A stretch of 64,000 nt of DNA, from NCBI GenBank assembly GCA_963281155.1, contig CAUJLY010000006.1, positions 10,974,001-11,038,000 on the forward strand, read 5' to 3'. The notes under the pieces are model-generated. The model made no database searches, had not been told where the DNA came from, and was given only the letters and a program-made list of their open reading frames with translations. Numbering within the stretch: position 1 is the first letter of the stretch; each line of letters starts with the position of its first letter. The stretch comes from Rhabditophanes sp. KR3021. Lineage: Eukaryota; Nematoda; Chromadorea; Rhabditida; Alloionematidae. The position numbers were made by a program, and so were the translations under genes. Positions 21,720 through 33,260 of the stretch are shown piece after piece.

Positions 21720-22492
21720 CAATTCAAAGGGATGTTTTTTTCAAATTGAAGAAATTAAATTAATTAGTCACCTACCTCAACATGTTAAGACTCGTTGGAA
21801 TAGTACATATATTTTGTTGAAATCAGTAATGGCACACCATGATGCTATTACGTTGCTTGCTAATAAGATTAATACACTTCAGAAACCAAAAACATCATGT
21901 AAAAGCTTTACTTCAACAATATATCATCTGATTAAGACATTAAAATTAAAGATTGATGTCTGCAAAAGGAAGGATGTAGTATGTGAAACTCTATTAATGG
22001 ACCCTCGTTTCAAGTATAATGAAATATTTTTTAAAAAAGAATATTTTGGAAAAATCGAAACTAGTGTTATAGAAAGATTTTATCCAATTTTTGAGATGAA
22101 TGAGGAACTGGAGATGCCCCTTATTTAGAATTCGACTGATGATTTTTGGGATAATTTAACTGTTAAAAATACTGTCAATAAATCAACAATTGGGGGTGAA
22201 TTTCAAAAGTATTTTTATTTGCCCTGAATGTCGAGATTTGATTATTCTTTAATATTTTTTAATAATCATAAGGCTGCTTTACCATGTCTCAGTACAATAG
22301 CTCTTATTACTCGTCTTGTCCAGCAAGTAGTGTGGATTTGGAAAGATTGTTTTCCAAAGTATCACACCTTATGTCCAACAAATTAAGAAATCGCCTTAAA
22401 CCCCAAACAATTGAACAACTCATTATGATAGAGGCTAATCAATTGAATTGTGTATTCGACAAGTTTGTTAAATCTTTTTTAGTTGTGTATTA
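21720..22492 (+). pseudogene. hAT-family transposase remnant
   Basis: Two open pieces belong to one decayed hAT transposase. The first (about 21770-22128) begins in a frame reading HVKTRWNSTY, the characteristic hAT block, and continues through LLMDPRFKYNEIFF. The second (22284-22492) carries the C-terminal dimerisation motif CPASSVDLERLFSKVSHLMS followed by RLKPQTIEQLIMI. Between them lie stops and a frame change. The N-terminal BED finger and the first catalytic residues are missing, so the copy is inactive. I could not find terminal inverted repeats or an 8-bp duplication. Confidence 0.85.
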
Positions 22493-22676
22493 ATTTTTAT
22501 ATTAAAATTGCTTATTTTTTTGTTATAAACTTTTCTCCTCCACCGTTCAAGAGTTTTTTGTAAAAAATCAAAAAAAAGTCACGGACTTATTTACGGAATT
22601 TGAGAATTAAATAGGTGAAAATTGTTAAAAAAGATTAATTTATCATACAACTTTACAAATAATTAATAATAGATCT

Positions 22677-23141
22677 TCAATAGATACAATCGCGGCCTTC
22701 TTTCTTAAATTTGCCCTCAAGATTCATTGTACCGGCATCATACCAATTTGTTATTTCACCAGATTTTGAAATGTATTTTTTTGGAACTGAAATGTCAATT
22801 TTTCGTGCACATGGTCTGATTCCATCGTTACAATTTGTGTAAAATTTAGCATGAACATCCATTTTGAAGAAATCGTTTACTCCACCAGATAATTTGTATT
22901 CTCCATTTGAATCAGTCTTGACTTTAGCTAATTCTTTATCGAAGCCTAAAAATGTCCATGTTAAATCAAAAGTACTTTTATTTTAAAACTAACCGAAATT
23001 TTTATTCCATAATTTTACAGTTGTACCGACATCAGGTTTACTTCCACACATTAATCTTCCCTGCATCCCAACTCTTTGCTGTGCAGCAGAAACTATAGTG
23101 GCAAGGACAAAGACAAGAATAGCTTGTTTTATAAAAGTCAT
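22677..23141 (-). CDS. Transthyretin-like (TTL) secreted protein
   Basis: Two exons (23141-22994, 22945-22677; 48-nt intron GTTAGT to TTTTTAG) encode 138 residues. Residues 1-19 are a signal peptide ([19 protein letters not shown]). The TTL domain follows: [20 protein letters not shown] with [16 protein letters not shown] and then [12 protein letters not shown]. Later cysteines are in [13 protein letters not shown] and the C-terminal CIY. This family is restricted largely to nematodes. Members are secreted beta-sandwich proteins; one Caenorhabditis member (TTR-52) bridges apoptotic cells and phagocytes, but most have unknown roles. Length is typical. Confidence 0.95.
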
Positions 23142-24572
23142 ACTTTAGAAAGTGATATTGGAAATCAAAAATACATTTATTTATATACCTTTTTTTATAT
23201 TATGTTGATTCATTAAGTATTTGTTCGCTAAACAATTTAACCCAAGTTTATCAACACTTTAAGTCAAAGATCACACATTTATTTATGCAATTGCTCATAC
23301 ATTTATTTATTCAACTACTGATGACAAATCAACTGTTTTTTAAAAGACATTTAGGTAGATTATTTTGGGTTCCCCGAAATAAATCACACAAAGTTGTAAC
23401 ATTTTGTGATTTTGACATTTGCTTTATGTAATTAAATGTGGGGAATACTTTGCATGTTCAATGTAAGTACATAAAGTAAGCAGTTGCACTAACTATTGCT
23501 TTAATACATAGAAAAGCTAATTCAATATCTACTTATAGCATATTTATGGAATGATCAATTTTTCCATAATTGTTTACTTCAATTCTGCTATTTTAAGCCA
23601 GTTGCGAATAAACAAATATAATTCCGTATCATTGAATACTATCAAAAGTTTATGCACATATATTAAATATAATTTCTTACAAATACTATAACTTTAATTC
23701 TTTGTAAAAAATAAAGAAAATCTATCAAAATGAATTGAAGTTGTTTATTTTAAAACATTTCAAGGCTCATAAAAATTATAAAAACAATAGTAATACTTGG
23801 TCATTTTAAAAATGTTTTTCATAAAACTATTTTGAATCCTTTTTATCATCATTGCTCATAGCCTTCTTTTCTTGATTAGTTAATAGATTCCGTTACATTT
23901 TTTTGAAACGTTTACTAATTTTACCCTCCATAAGTGTCACATTTAAAATAAATGTTGTAAACTTGGTTTAATTAATAGTTGCATTTAAGTTACTTTGAAG
24001 TTGATCTCTAAATATAGTTTCATTAAAAAAATAGATTGAACATTGAAAGTAAAACATGCGACAAATGTTTTTAAAATTGAACAAACTAAATGCTTCTGCA
24101 TGTATTTTTTCAAGCGATGCTCAAACTACATTTGATCAAAATGATGTATACATCTTGAGCTGAAATTGAAAATTCCCAACCGAGTCTAAATCCTTATCTG
24201 TTGATTTTATTCCTCAAGCTTGGTCATATTGTTAAGTTTAAAAAAATATGAAAGCTTTACACTGTATGATTAAGAAGGTTAAGTATTGGCTTGGCAAAAT
24301 AGGGTTTTGGAGTATTAAACAAAACAAAAAAAATGCAATTTCGATATCATTTCCATAATTTGACACTAAAATTTCTGTTCAGAACATAGATAACAAAGTA
24401 ATATGTTGAATGTTTGTTATAAAATCAAAAAAATGCAATAAATTATTTTCAACCTTCTATACAATTGGTTTTAATTTTATCAAATATTAAAATTTAGTGA
24501 ATAATAAAAAGGATTAAACATTTGATATTGTCTGATACCATTGTTATTAATAATAATGAGCAGAAAATAAAG
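23142..24572. other. Intergenic DNA, no gene seen
   Basis: Extremely A+T-rich. The sequence just upstream of 23141 contains TATATAAATAA-like motifs that may be the transthyretin-like promoter. Nothing else supported. Confidence 0.5.
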
Positions 24573-24579
24573 TATAAAT
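24573..24579 (+). promoter_or_regulatory. Possible TATA box of the small peptide at 24632
   Basis: TATAAAT lies about 55 nt before the expected start position, similar to the arrangement before other short secreted genes here. Confidence 0.35.
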
Positions 24580-24631
24580 GAATTTTCAATTTATATAATT
24601 TCATCAGTTAAATTTATTTAGTTTAACAAAA

Positions 24632-24787
24632 ATACAATTTACTCCAATTATTATTTTCCTAGCTATTATCGGACAATTTTATGTTCAAAATATTTCAGCT
24701 AATCCAATTCCAGGTGGCAGTTCCGCTGATGATTTCACCAAGGAAGTCTTCAAAAGATGCGGTTCATGTTATGGCGGCAAAAAATAA
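24632..24787 (+). pseudogene. Small secreted peptide gene whose start codon is ATA
   Basis: A 52-codon frame encodes a hydrophobic leader (FTPIIIFLAIIGQFYVQNIS) followed by a short mature part ending FKRCGSCYGGKK. It looks like a complete small secreted peptide with one CxxC pair, and a TATA-like motif sits at the right distance upstream. The codon where ATG is expected (ACAAAA then ATA at 24632) is ATA, and no in-frame ATG exists before the upstream stop. A 15-nt candidate splice is too short to be an intron. Either the start codon mutated and the gene is dead, the base is wrong in the assembly, or translation starts unusually. Confidence 0.5.
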
Positions 24788-25379
24788 TGCCAATGATATT
24801 ATAAGAAACATGGAGCATTATTATTTTAGAGTTTAATATCAACATTCTATTTGGAAAAAATATTTCTTATATTCATTGAATACATAAATCATTCTGCATT
24901 ATTTTGTTTAAATAATTGTTTATTAAAATTTGAAAATAATACTATACAAATAAATAATCATGACTTCAATTCACGTTGTCATATGAAAATAGTTAATACA
25001 TTTTTGTGACTTTTAACAAACTATTTTTTACCTAACAACAAAATGAGATTATAAACAATATTGTCTGAATTTCCGCCTTTTTAAACAAATGTAACGGGGT
25101 AAAACGACTAAATATAAAGTACAATACTAAATTAATATATATCATATATCTCATCATCAAACTTAAATCCTTATTCTATTAAATATTCTGTGTATATAAA
25201 AAATATTAAGCGCTGTTAAATGGGCATGTTTTTTACTACAGTGCATGATCCTACACCTATGCTCCGTCTTGTTATAGTCATCAAATTAATTTTTACATTT
25301 TAACATTCATTACTAAATAAAGTTATTGTTATTTTTAGATAGTAAATTATTGCCACAAATAATCAATCGGTAGTTAGAT
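24788..25379. other. Intergenic DNA, no gene seen
   Basis: A+T-rich spacer with no supported feature. Confidence 0.5.
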
Positions 25380-25700
25380 ATGCCCCCTAAAAAGAAAAGA
25401 GGATGTATGTTTATTTTTTTGAATCTGTTTCATCACAATATTTTAGTTGCTGCACCAGAAAATGTTACTAGGGGTATAAAAGAAAGTATTGTAACAAAAC
25501 CCCCTTTAAATGAATCATCTAGCAATAATAATGCTTACTTATATCTCTCAACGTCAATCATTCAAAATACTGTTGCTGAAACTAATTTTGAACGACCTTT
25601 TCTTTATCAGAGAAAAGGTTCTCAACCATATTTCCAAAAAAGAATCTTAATCGTAAACAAACACTTTTTACAACGTTGTAACAGTTTTTTTAATGTTTAA
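25380..25700 (+). CDS. Short two-exon hypothetical protein
   Basis: An ATG opens MPPKKKRG. A GTATGT donor and TTTTAG acceptor (42-nt intron 25405-25446) join it in frame to a further 84 codons, giving about 92 residues. The product begins with a lysine-rich nuclear-localisation-like run and continues with a polar Ser/Asn-rich segment; no domain is recognised. The good splice sites argue for a real gene or a recent remnant. It may be the first part of a longer dead gene. Confidence 0.35.
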   Translation: MPPKKKRGCMFIFLNLFHHNILVAAPENVTRGIKESIVTKPPLNESSSNNNAYLYLSTSIIQNTVAETNFERPFLYQRKGSQPYFQKRILIVNKHFLQRCNSFFNV

Positions 25701-25849
25701 TTTGTTTTGTTCAAACAATTAGTACCATTTTGTTTAGATTAATAGAAACAAGCCAACGCATAATTTCATATCTTCTTTATGAAGAAAGAGTTTATATTTA
25801 ATCCATATTCCCTCCCACATTTTATTACTTTTCTTAGGGATCACAAAAA

Positions 25850-27363
25850 ATGCTTGAGACTAAGGTTAATCCAGTTAAAGTTTTTGTACTTGCGGCATGT
25901 GTTGCCATGGCAAGTAATTTTAATGAAGGATACTCAAATTCGTGCCCTACTCCGGCAGTGCTCAATTTAAAAATGATATTACTGAGTCGTATATTAATCG
26001 AAGCAATGTTGATTGTTTGTCAGAGTTTGCTTATTCTTGGATTGGGAGTTCTATTTTAAATATATGCTTTATTGGGTATTGGGCTGGAACTTTATTTACT
26101 CCTTACTTTACTGACCAGCATGGAGGAACAAGAAAGTTTTGATTTTTATAAAAACATATTTTAAAAACTTTCTTATACTCAAAATTGACATCATTTTTGG
26201 GAACTTATTGTCAACAAATGCATTTTTATTAAATAGCTTTGAGCTTTTGTTTCTCTCTCGTTTGGTTGCTTCAATATATGTGGATACAGCTTTTGGTGCA
26301 CTTCTTCTTTGGCTATAAGAAACAACTCATATCCTGTATTTTCGGTGAGCCATCATTTATTGCTGTAAATTGTGTTGGAATGGCTCTTGGTACTGAATCG
26401 TTTTTAGGAAACAATTTGACTGTATTAATTGATTAGGTTCAATTCCAGCTTTAATGGATTTTTATTTATGCTTTTGCTTGAGGATACTCCTAAATTTTGA
26501 TTAATTAACATACAAGACGAAAAGCATGGTAAAAAGAGTTTATTACTATGGAGAACAGTGTGATCAAGAAGATATTCCTGAGTCTTTTATGAAAGAAAAA
26601 ATGAATCATTACACCTCAGCTACGTAAAGTATATCATGCGGGCTTTTTTCGAATTCAAGTACATAAAACACACACACTGATAAGTTTTAATCATAATTTA
26701 ATAATTTTTTAGGTAACTGTTGGTATTTAGCCCGTCATTTAACTGTCAACTGATTTTGTATCAACTCACTTTGATAATCAAGCATCACAATAATATCCCT
26801 AGTTTCATTTTGCCTTGTTTTGGGAAAATTTTCTGTCATTTTTGCAATTTAAAGTTACAGTAGAAGGCCTCTATATATTATGACAGCAATGATAAATATT
26901 ATGACTTTAGTTTTTTATTTAATTCTAGATAGATTACCTTTGAACGGATACGAATTCATTGGATATGGTGTGTTGTTTCTTTGATTTCTTATGGATTTGT
27001 TTTATAACCAGTTGTTTTGGTATTACCAGTAAAATGGTTCCTCAAAGATCACGGTCAATCTATGGTTTTTGCTAGAAAGACCATTTAAAACTGCATATTT
27101 TGTGAACTTACCTATCCAATGTATAAATAGCTTGAAGTATGGTGTTTCTTACTTTTGTTTATAATTCCTTGAGCCACTTCTTTGTACTATTTGACATTAA
27201 ATATTCTGAAAACAAAGAACAAACAATTTTATCAAACTGTCAAAAAAATGATTGGAGATATTGAAAGTAATTCAAATAAAATTGAATTCGTTGCCTTTTC
27301 AAATTCATTAAAATCGGAACAAAGCATATGGAATTATTTTTTATGCAATTTAAGATATTTATG
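25850..27363 (+). pseudogene. SLC2 (GLUT-type) sugar transporter pseudogene
   Basis: Blocks of a major-facilitator sugar transporter occur in order but in shifting frames. They are KVFVLAACVAMASNFNEGYS (TM1), then LSEFAYSWIGSSILNICF and TLFTPYFTDQHGG (TM2 and the GR-loop, where the usual GRK/GRR is degraded), then LLFLSRLVASIYVDTAFG (TM4), FIAVNCVGMALGTESFLG, then QCDQEDIPESFMKEKMN (central loop), and near the end LNILKTKNKQFYQTVKKMI, matching the C-terminal PETK motif with Pro-Glu altered to Leu-Lys. Many stops and frameshifts and missing segments show a long-dead gene. Related nematode proteins carry glucose. Confidence 0.85.
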
Positions 27364-28227
27364 ATATCACAAATATAATGCTATCATACATTTTGTAATC
27401 ATTTATATAGCATATTTATTGCGCATTAGATTTATTTACCATTTGTGTAGTAATCACACTATGATATCATTTAGTGTCTGTTATATAGCATTCATCGGCA
27501 GACAAAGTACGATCAAAAGGTGCTACCGCAAAAAAAAATAAATGATATCATAAAGTTTAAAAATCAAGTAATTAAAAATGAAGAAATGAAATAAGTCTAA
27601 TATTAAAATAATAACACGAAAGCCTTGATTTTTCGGAATAATTTTGACGTAAAAAGTAATTAATTAATATCAAATAATCTCGTTAATTTGTCATAGTTTT
27701 TGGTTCATTCTAATAACCTTTATATTTTTAGATGGGGTATGTTTACATGGACGTCTTTAAACATTTATAGTTGCTATTCTTAGACCAACCATACGTGTTT
27801 CGTCGCTAATAATTCATAGTAACTACTTTTTTATGTAATAAAAAGGGTTATGAAAGTATAACTGCTGAGTTCATCTGTAGAGCACAAAATTCATTTATTT
27901 TATTAGCAATATAAATTTTATTTAAAACATATTGGTATATATACGTTATACATTTGATTTTAGCAAGTACATAAAAATGATCGCTTTGGTTTATTTTTGT
28001 GTTTATGAAAGATAACAAATGACGAATTCTATTTATCAAAAACCCATAGCACAACTATTCAAACTGTTAAACAATGGCAAGGTATTCATTTTGTATGGTT
28101 TTTTCAGGCTATATCCGCCCAATAAATCAATCTTTGATATATAATATATAGATTCATTAAAATTAGTGTACATTCCCACCTCAAATGAATTTTAACTTTT
28201 ATGGTGATGTCATGAATCCTGTCAGCA
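27364..28227. other. Intergenic DNA, no gene seen
   Basis: A+T-rich. ATGATATCATT-like palindromic words recur around 27360-27550, but I see no defined repeat unit. Confidence 0.4.
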
Positions 28228-28236
28228 TATAAATAG
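28228..28236 (+). promoter_or_regulatory. Probable TATA box of the ATPase gene
   Basis: TATAAATAG, about 95 nt before the ATG at 28330, in a locally less A+T-biased context (GTCAGCATATAAATAGTCC). Confidence 0.5.
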
Positions 28237-28329
28237 TCCACACTTATTTCAAATTAATTCAAACACCTTCTTACTTAACATTATTTTATTTACTTTTCTC
28301 ATCATTTATATTAAATACATTCACTTGCC

Positions 28330-31300
28330 ATGGTTAAGATAAACCCTGGATCAGAAGACCTTAAGCCACTTGCCGTCGTTAAGAAAGGCGATGGAGTAGA
28401 GGTTCTTAAACAGGAAGTCAAGATGGATGAGCATCAGATTCCTCTTGCCGACCTCGTTAAACGGTACGAATCTTCATTATCAGACGGCTTAACAACAGCT
28501 AAAGCAGCCGAAATCATGCTTCGTGACGGTCCAAATTCATTATCGCCACCAAGAAAAACCCCTGAATGGATAAAGTTTTGCAAAAATTTGTTTGGAGGAT
28601 TTGCTATGTTACTCTGGACAGGAGGAATTTTATGTTACGTTGCTTTTGGAGTAGATTACTTTTCCGTTGAGAATGCTACCATGGATAATTTTTATCTTGG
28701 AACTGTGCTGTTGGGGGTTGTTGTTGTTACGGGAGTTTTCCAAGTAAGTTGACTTCTTTAGAAACAATAACATTTCTTCTTAGTATTATCAAGAAAGTAA
28801 ATCATCCAAAATTATGGAATCTTTCAAATCTATGATACCAACATATGCGCTCGTTTATAGAAACGGCGAAAAGACTCACATTAAGTCTGAGCAATTGGTA
28901 GTAGGGGATGTTGTTGAAGTTCAAGGTGGTGATAGGATACCAGCCGACATTCGTATCATTGAAGCCTTTGGATTCAAAGTTGACAATTCTTCTTTAACTG
29001 GAGAGTCTGAACCACAATCAAGAAATAAAGAATTTACAAATATAAATCCTTTGGAAACCAAAAATATAGCTTTCTTCTCGACCAACGCCGTTGAAGGAAC
29101 CTGCAAAGGAATAGTCGTTTTCACAGGCGATCGTACTGTAATGGGAAGAATCGCTCACTTGGCTTCTGGTCTTGACACGGGAAAAACACCAATTGCCAAG
29201 GAAATTGAACATTTTGTTCACATGATTACAGCCTTAGCGGTATTTATAGGAGTAACATTCGGTATTATTGCTCTTATCCTAGGATACCATTGGCTAACTG
29301 CTATTGTCTTTCTTATCGGAACTATCGTTGTTGCTAACGTACCAGAAGGGTTGATTGCTACTGTTACTGTTTGTTTGACTTTGACTGCCAAGAGAATGGC
29401 TATCAAGAATTGTTTGGTCAAGAATCTGGAAGCTGTAGAAACTCTTGGATCTACTACAACCATCTGCAGTGACAAGACTGGAACTTTAACCCAAAACAGA
29501 ATGACCGTGGCCCACACCTGGTACGACCAGAAGATTCAAATGTGTGACACCACCGAGGATCAATCCGCCAAAAAGAAAGGAAGCGCCATTGTCACTGACA
29601 CGTTCGAAGCACTTGTTCGTATCGCAACTCTTTGTAACAGAGCTGAATTTCATCTCCACCAAGAATTAATCCCAATCCAACGAAGAGATTGCACTGGAGA
29701 TGCCTCTGAAGTCGCTCTTTTGAAGTATACTGAAATGATCCGTGAAAACGTCACCCAATACAGAGCTGACAACAAGAAAGTTGCCGAAATTCCTTTCAAC
29801 TCAACCAACAAATTCCAAGTATCACTTCACGAAACTCATGATGGCGACAATCGCATATTACTTGCTATGAAAGGAGCCCCTGAAAGAATTCTTGAAAAAT
29901 GCACTACCATCCTTCTGAACGGAGAAGAAAAGCCTCTTGATGATGAAATCAGACGAGAATTTGAGAATGCTTATCTTGAATTAGGAGGCTTGGGAGAAAG
30001 AGTACTTGGGTTTTGTGACTTTAGACTAGACGAAACTACCCACCCTAGAGATTATGTCTTTGACACTGAAAATCCAAACTTTACATTAGAAGGACTTAGG
30101 TTTGTAGGTCTTATTTCTATGATTGATCCACCACGTGCTGCAGTCCCAGATGCCGTTGCCAAATGTAGATCTGCGGGGATTAAGGTTGTCATGGTTACTG
30201 GCGATCATCAAATTACTGTAGGTTCATTACTTTTGATGCTTATATCTTTAATTTGTAGGCAAAGGCCATTGCTAAAGCTGTGGGAATTATTTCTTCGGGA
30301 ACTGAAACCGTGGAAGACATTGCTCTCAGAAGGGGGTGTGAAATTAAAGACGTTAATCCAAGAGATGCCAAAGCTGCCGTAGTCCATGGGTCTGAGTTGA
30401 GAGAAATGACGCCAGCTCAACTTGCTGATGTTATTGCCAATCACTCTGAAATAGTATTTGCTCGTACCTCCCCCAGCAAAAATTGATGATTGTGGAAGGT
30501 TTCCAAAAGCAAGGACACATTGTCGCTGTAACCGGGGATGGAGTAAATGACTCACCAGCTTTAAAGAAAGCCGACATCGGTATTGCGATGGGAATTGCTG
30601 GATCAGATGTTTCCAAACAAGCCGCTGACATGATTTTACTCGATGACAACTTTGCCTCGATAGTTGTTGGAATCGAAGAAGGGAGACTTATCTTTGACAA
30701 CTTGAAGAAATCTATCGCTTACACCTTACGAAAGACTATTCCTGAGTTAATGCCCTTCGTGATTTATATCCTTTTTGGAGTTCCACTGCCATTGGGAACT
30801 GTCACCATCCTTTGTATTGATCTCGGAACTGACATAGTTCCAGCTATATCCCTCGCCTATGAAAAAGCCGAATCTGATATCATGAAAAGAGCTCCCCGTG
30901 ACTCCGAAAATGACAACCTCGTCAATGGAAAAGTATATTCACTTGCCTTCCTACAAATTGGAGTAATTGAGGCGTCTGCAGCCTTTTTTGCCTACTTCTG
31001 GGTGATGAGCGACAATGGGTTCTTACCGTGGGATCTATATCAGATAAGAGCTGAATGGGACTCCAGAGGTATCAACAATCTCCAAGACTCCTATGGGCAA
31101 GAATGGACTTATACAGACAGAAAGGTATTAGAATCAACTTGCCATACTGCTTACTTTGTTGCAGTCGTTATTGTACAATGGGCAGATGTCATTATTTGCA
31201 AGACCAGAAAAAACAGTTTGGTTCAACAAGGAATGGGAAATTGGGTCCTTAACTTTGGACTTGTCTTCACATCATGCCTTGCCTTTTTCCTCTGTTACTG

Positions 31301-31460
31301 TCCAGGAATGGATAAATCTTTAAGAATGTATGGATTAAGATTCTCATGGTGGTTTCCTGCCCTTCCATTCGCAATTTATATGATTGTTTATGATGAATTA
31401 AGAAAATTCTCCATCAGAAGATGGCCTACTGGTTGGGCATTCAAAGAAACGTACTGTTAA
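28330..31460 (+). CDS. Na,K-ATPase-type P2C alpha subunit with altered cation site
   Basis: Three exons (28330-28743, 28784-30217, 30259-31460; introns 40 and 41 nt) encode about 1016 residues. Visible features: M1-M2 around [17 protein letters not shown], actuator motif LTGESEPQ, M4 VANVPEGL, phosphorylated Asp near residue 368 in [12 protein letters not shown], nucleotide-site MKGAPERI, hinge [17 protein letters not shown], and M5-M10 ending KETYC. The family exchanges Na+ for K+ across the plasma membrane with a beta subunit. Exon 3 is broken by a one-base shortage in the C run 30470-30474; a sixth C restores TSPQQKL. Odd residues: TLRKTIPEL in M5 puts Lys-Thr where Na,K-ATPases have Ser-Asn; one extra residue before VANVPEG in M4; DHQITAK instead of DHPITAK. 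It may be a divergent paralogue of the housekeeping alpha subunit. Confidence 0.9.
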
Positions 31461-33260
31461 GCAATTTTTGCTGAGGCAACGTCAATAAGGAATATAAAGT
31501 TTGTATTTAACTTTTACAGACTCTATGTTTTACGCCATAATTTAGTGATCTTATATGACCAAATGGTCTAATTCTTTTATCTTTAATCGTAATAAATACT
31601 TGTGTACACTCCAGTTTATTTAACATACTTTCATTCGAAATACTCTTTTTAACATTTTACGGATTCGATAATGTTAACACATTTTCTTTTGATACGCAAG
31701 AAAATGGATACTCAAGTAATTTATTGCGCGAAGCATTTTTAAATATAAAAAGCTTCTTCCTATGAATATTTTATTATTTACGTAGAAGAAATTAGTCGCA
31801 ATGATCCAGCTAATTTGTCTTTCGTTTGTTCCAATGTAGTAAATAAATGTTATGATATGATGATTTGGTTTTATAAACATTCCTGTCTTAAAATATTTAT
31901 AGCTAACTATTCTTAGATTAATATAATGATTTAGAGGTATTAATTACTTTTTTAATGTAATAAAAATGGTTCACTCGCTTATCGTTTAGTAGAACATGTA
32001 CTACTTGCATCATTTTGATAGATTCTATTTCGCAATTGCTACTGTCGGGGAAAAGAAGTGAGTTTTTCGTTAACTTACTGACTTATTAGTTTTAATATTT
32101 TACAGAAGCTAATGTCCTCGAGGTGTATTGAATGTTGCTCTGTAATTTATTATATTTCGCTGTCTTTTTTCAAGCAGTGATTGAAGCCATCTATCCAAGA
32201 GGAAATTAAAAGCAGCCTCAAAGTTTAGGATCCGACTCACTTGTCAATCTTTTTTTAATATGGCCTATGTTTATAACTGCTTATATTTAAGAAAAACTTA
32301 GTTTTTAGAAACATGTTTATTTTTTAAATATCTTGTTTCTAAACTGTTAAATCACAAAAGACTACCTTTTGTATCATATATAATTAAAGCAATAGAATTA
32401 ATGAACAATTTTCGGTAACTGGCTGATTTTTTGAACTGATTCAATTTTTAAAACAGCATCTTAAATGGCTACTGGTTTTTTCCATTTACAGTCATTATTT
32501 GATGATACTTTGCTATTAAAATGATTTGCTTTATGCTGCTTTTATAAGGTAGTACAAATATTAAAAACTATCCTTCTGATTTTGTGCCATTCATTTGTCT
32601 TTTTCAAATATGAACAGCATTTTCAATAATGCTTTACATTAACCGCCAATATTCAAATGTCCATGAATATTTTAAGGTAAGAATTGTTTTTTATTTGCTC
32701 CCAATATTACATATAAAATGTTGCCTTTTTAGCCAATACAACATGTATAGTGTTCATTTTCAAGCAACTTCTGTGTTTTGTCTTATTGGTTTTCGAAGAA
32801 GGTGAGAACAATTTGTTAAGAGATTATAAGTCTGAATATGTTGGTGGTATTTTAACGAAAACGGAGAGGTGTAACCTAATTGGACAAGAATGAAAAGAAG
32901 TTAATTTTTTGTGATCTTAATTGATTATATAATCTTGTATGTTGCATTCGATGAAAAAGGCTGTTTAAAAATAGATGTAATTAAAGAGTATTTTCATAAT
33001 GCAGAATTTGATAAGTTTGTGCGTAATTCTCTGTAAAAAAAGATTTAGCCGGGGAAATTGTTGATATCAGTCCTATTCTTCAATTCATCGTGATTTGCAA
33101 AGTTGGGGAAGTATGTTTAGATTAAGGATTATATTTGACTTTTGTACAAAACTTTTATGTAATAAATATAAAGTTAAACGATTTTTAAATTAATTAATTT
33201 TTAAAAACAAATTAAATCTTTATTCATTTAGATTTTTAATGTTGACAATTATATTTTAAT
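31461..33260. other. Intergenic DNA with faint coding remnants
   Basis: Forward-strand fragments such as FAVFFQAVIEAIYPRG (about 32150-32200) and ILYVAFDEKGCLKIDVIKEY (about 32925-32990) read like protein, but stops surround them and I could not assemble a gene. Intron-like GTAAG to TTTTTAG pairs occur near 32670-32730. Confidence 0.35.

Noticed and set aside
29018..29517. Minus-strand frames of 67-99 codons within the ATPase
   Set aside because: Antisense shadows of a strongly conserved coding region.
30280..30700. ATPase exon 3 read as two separate genes
   Set aside because: The two frames are one conserved ATPase region split by a one-base homopolymer deficit.
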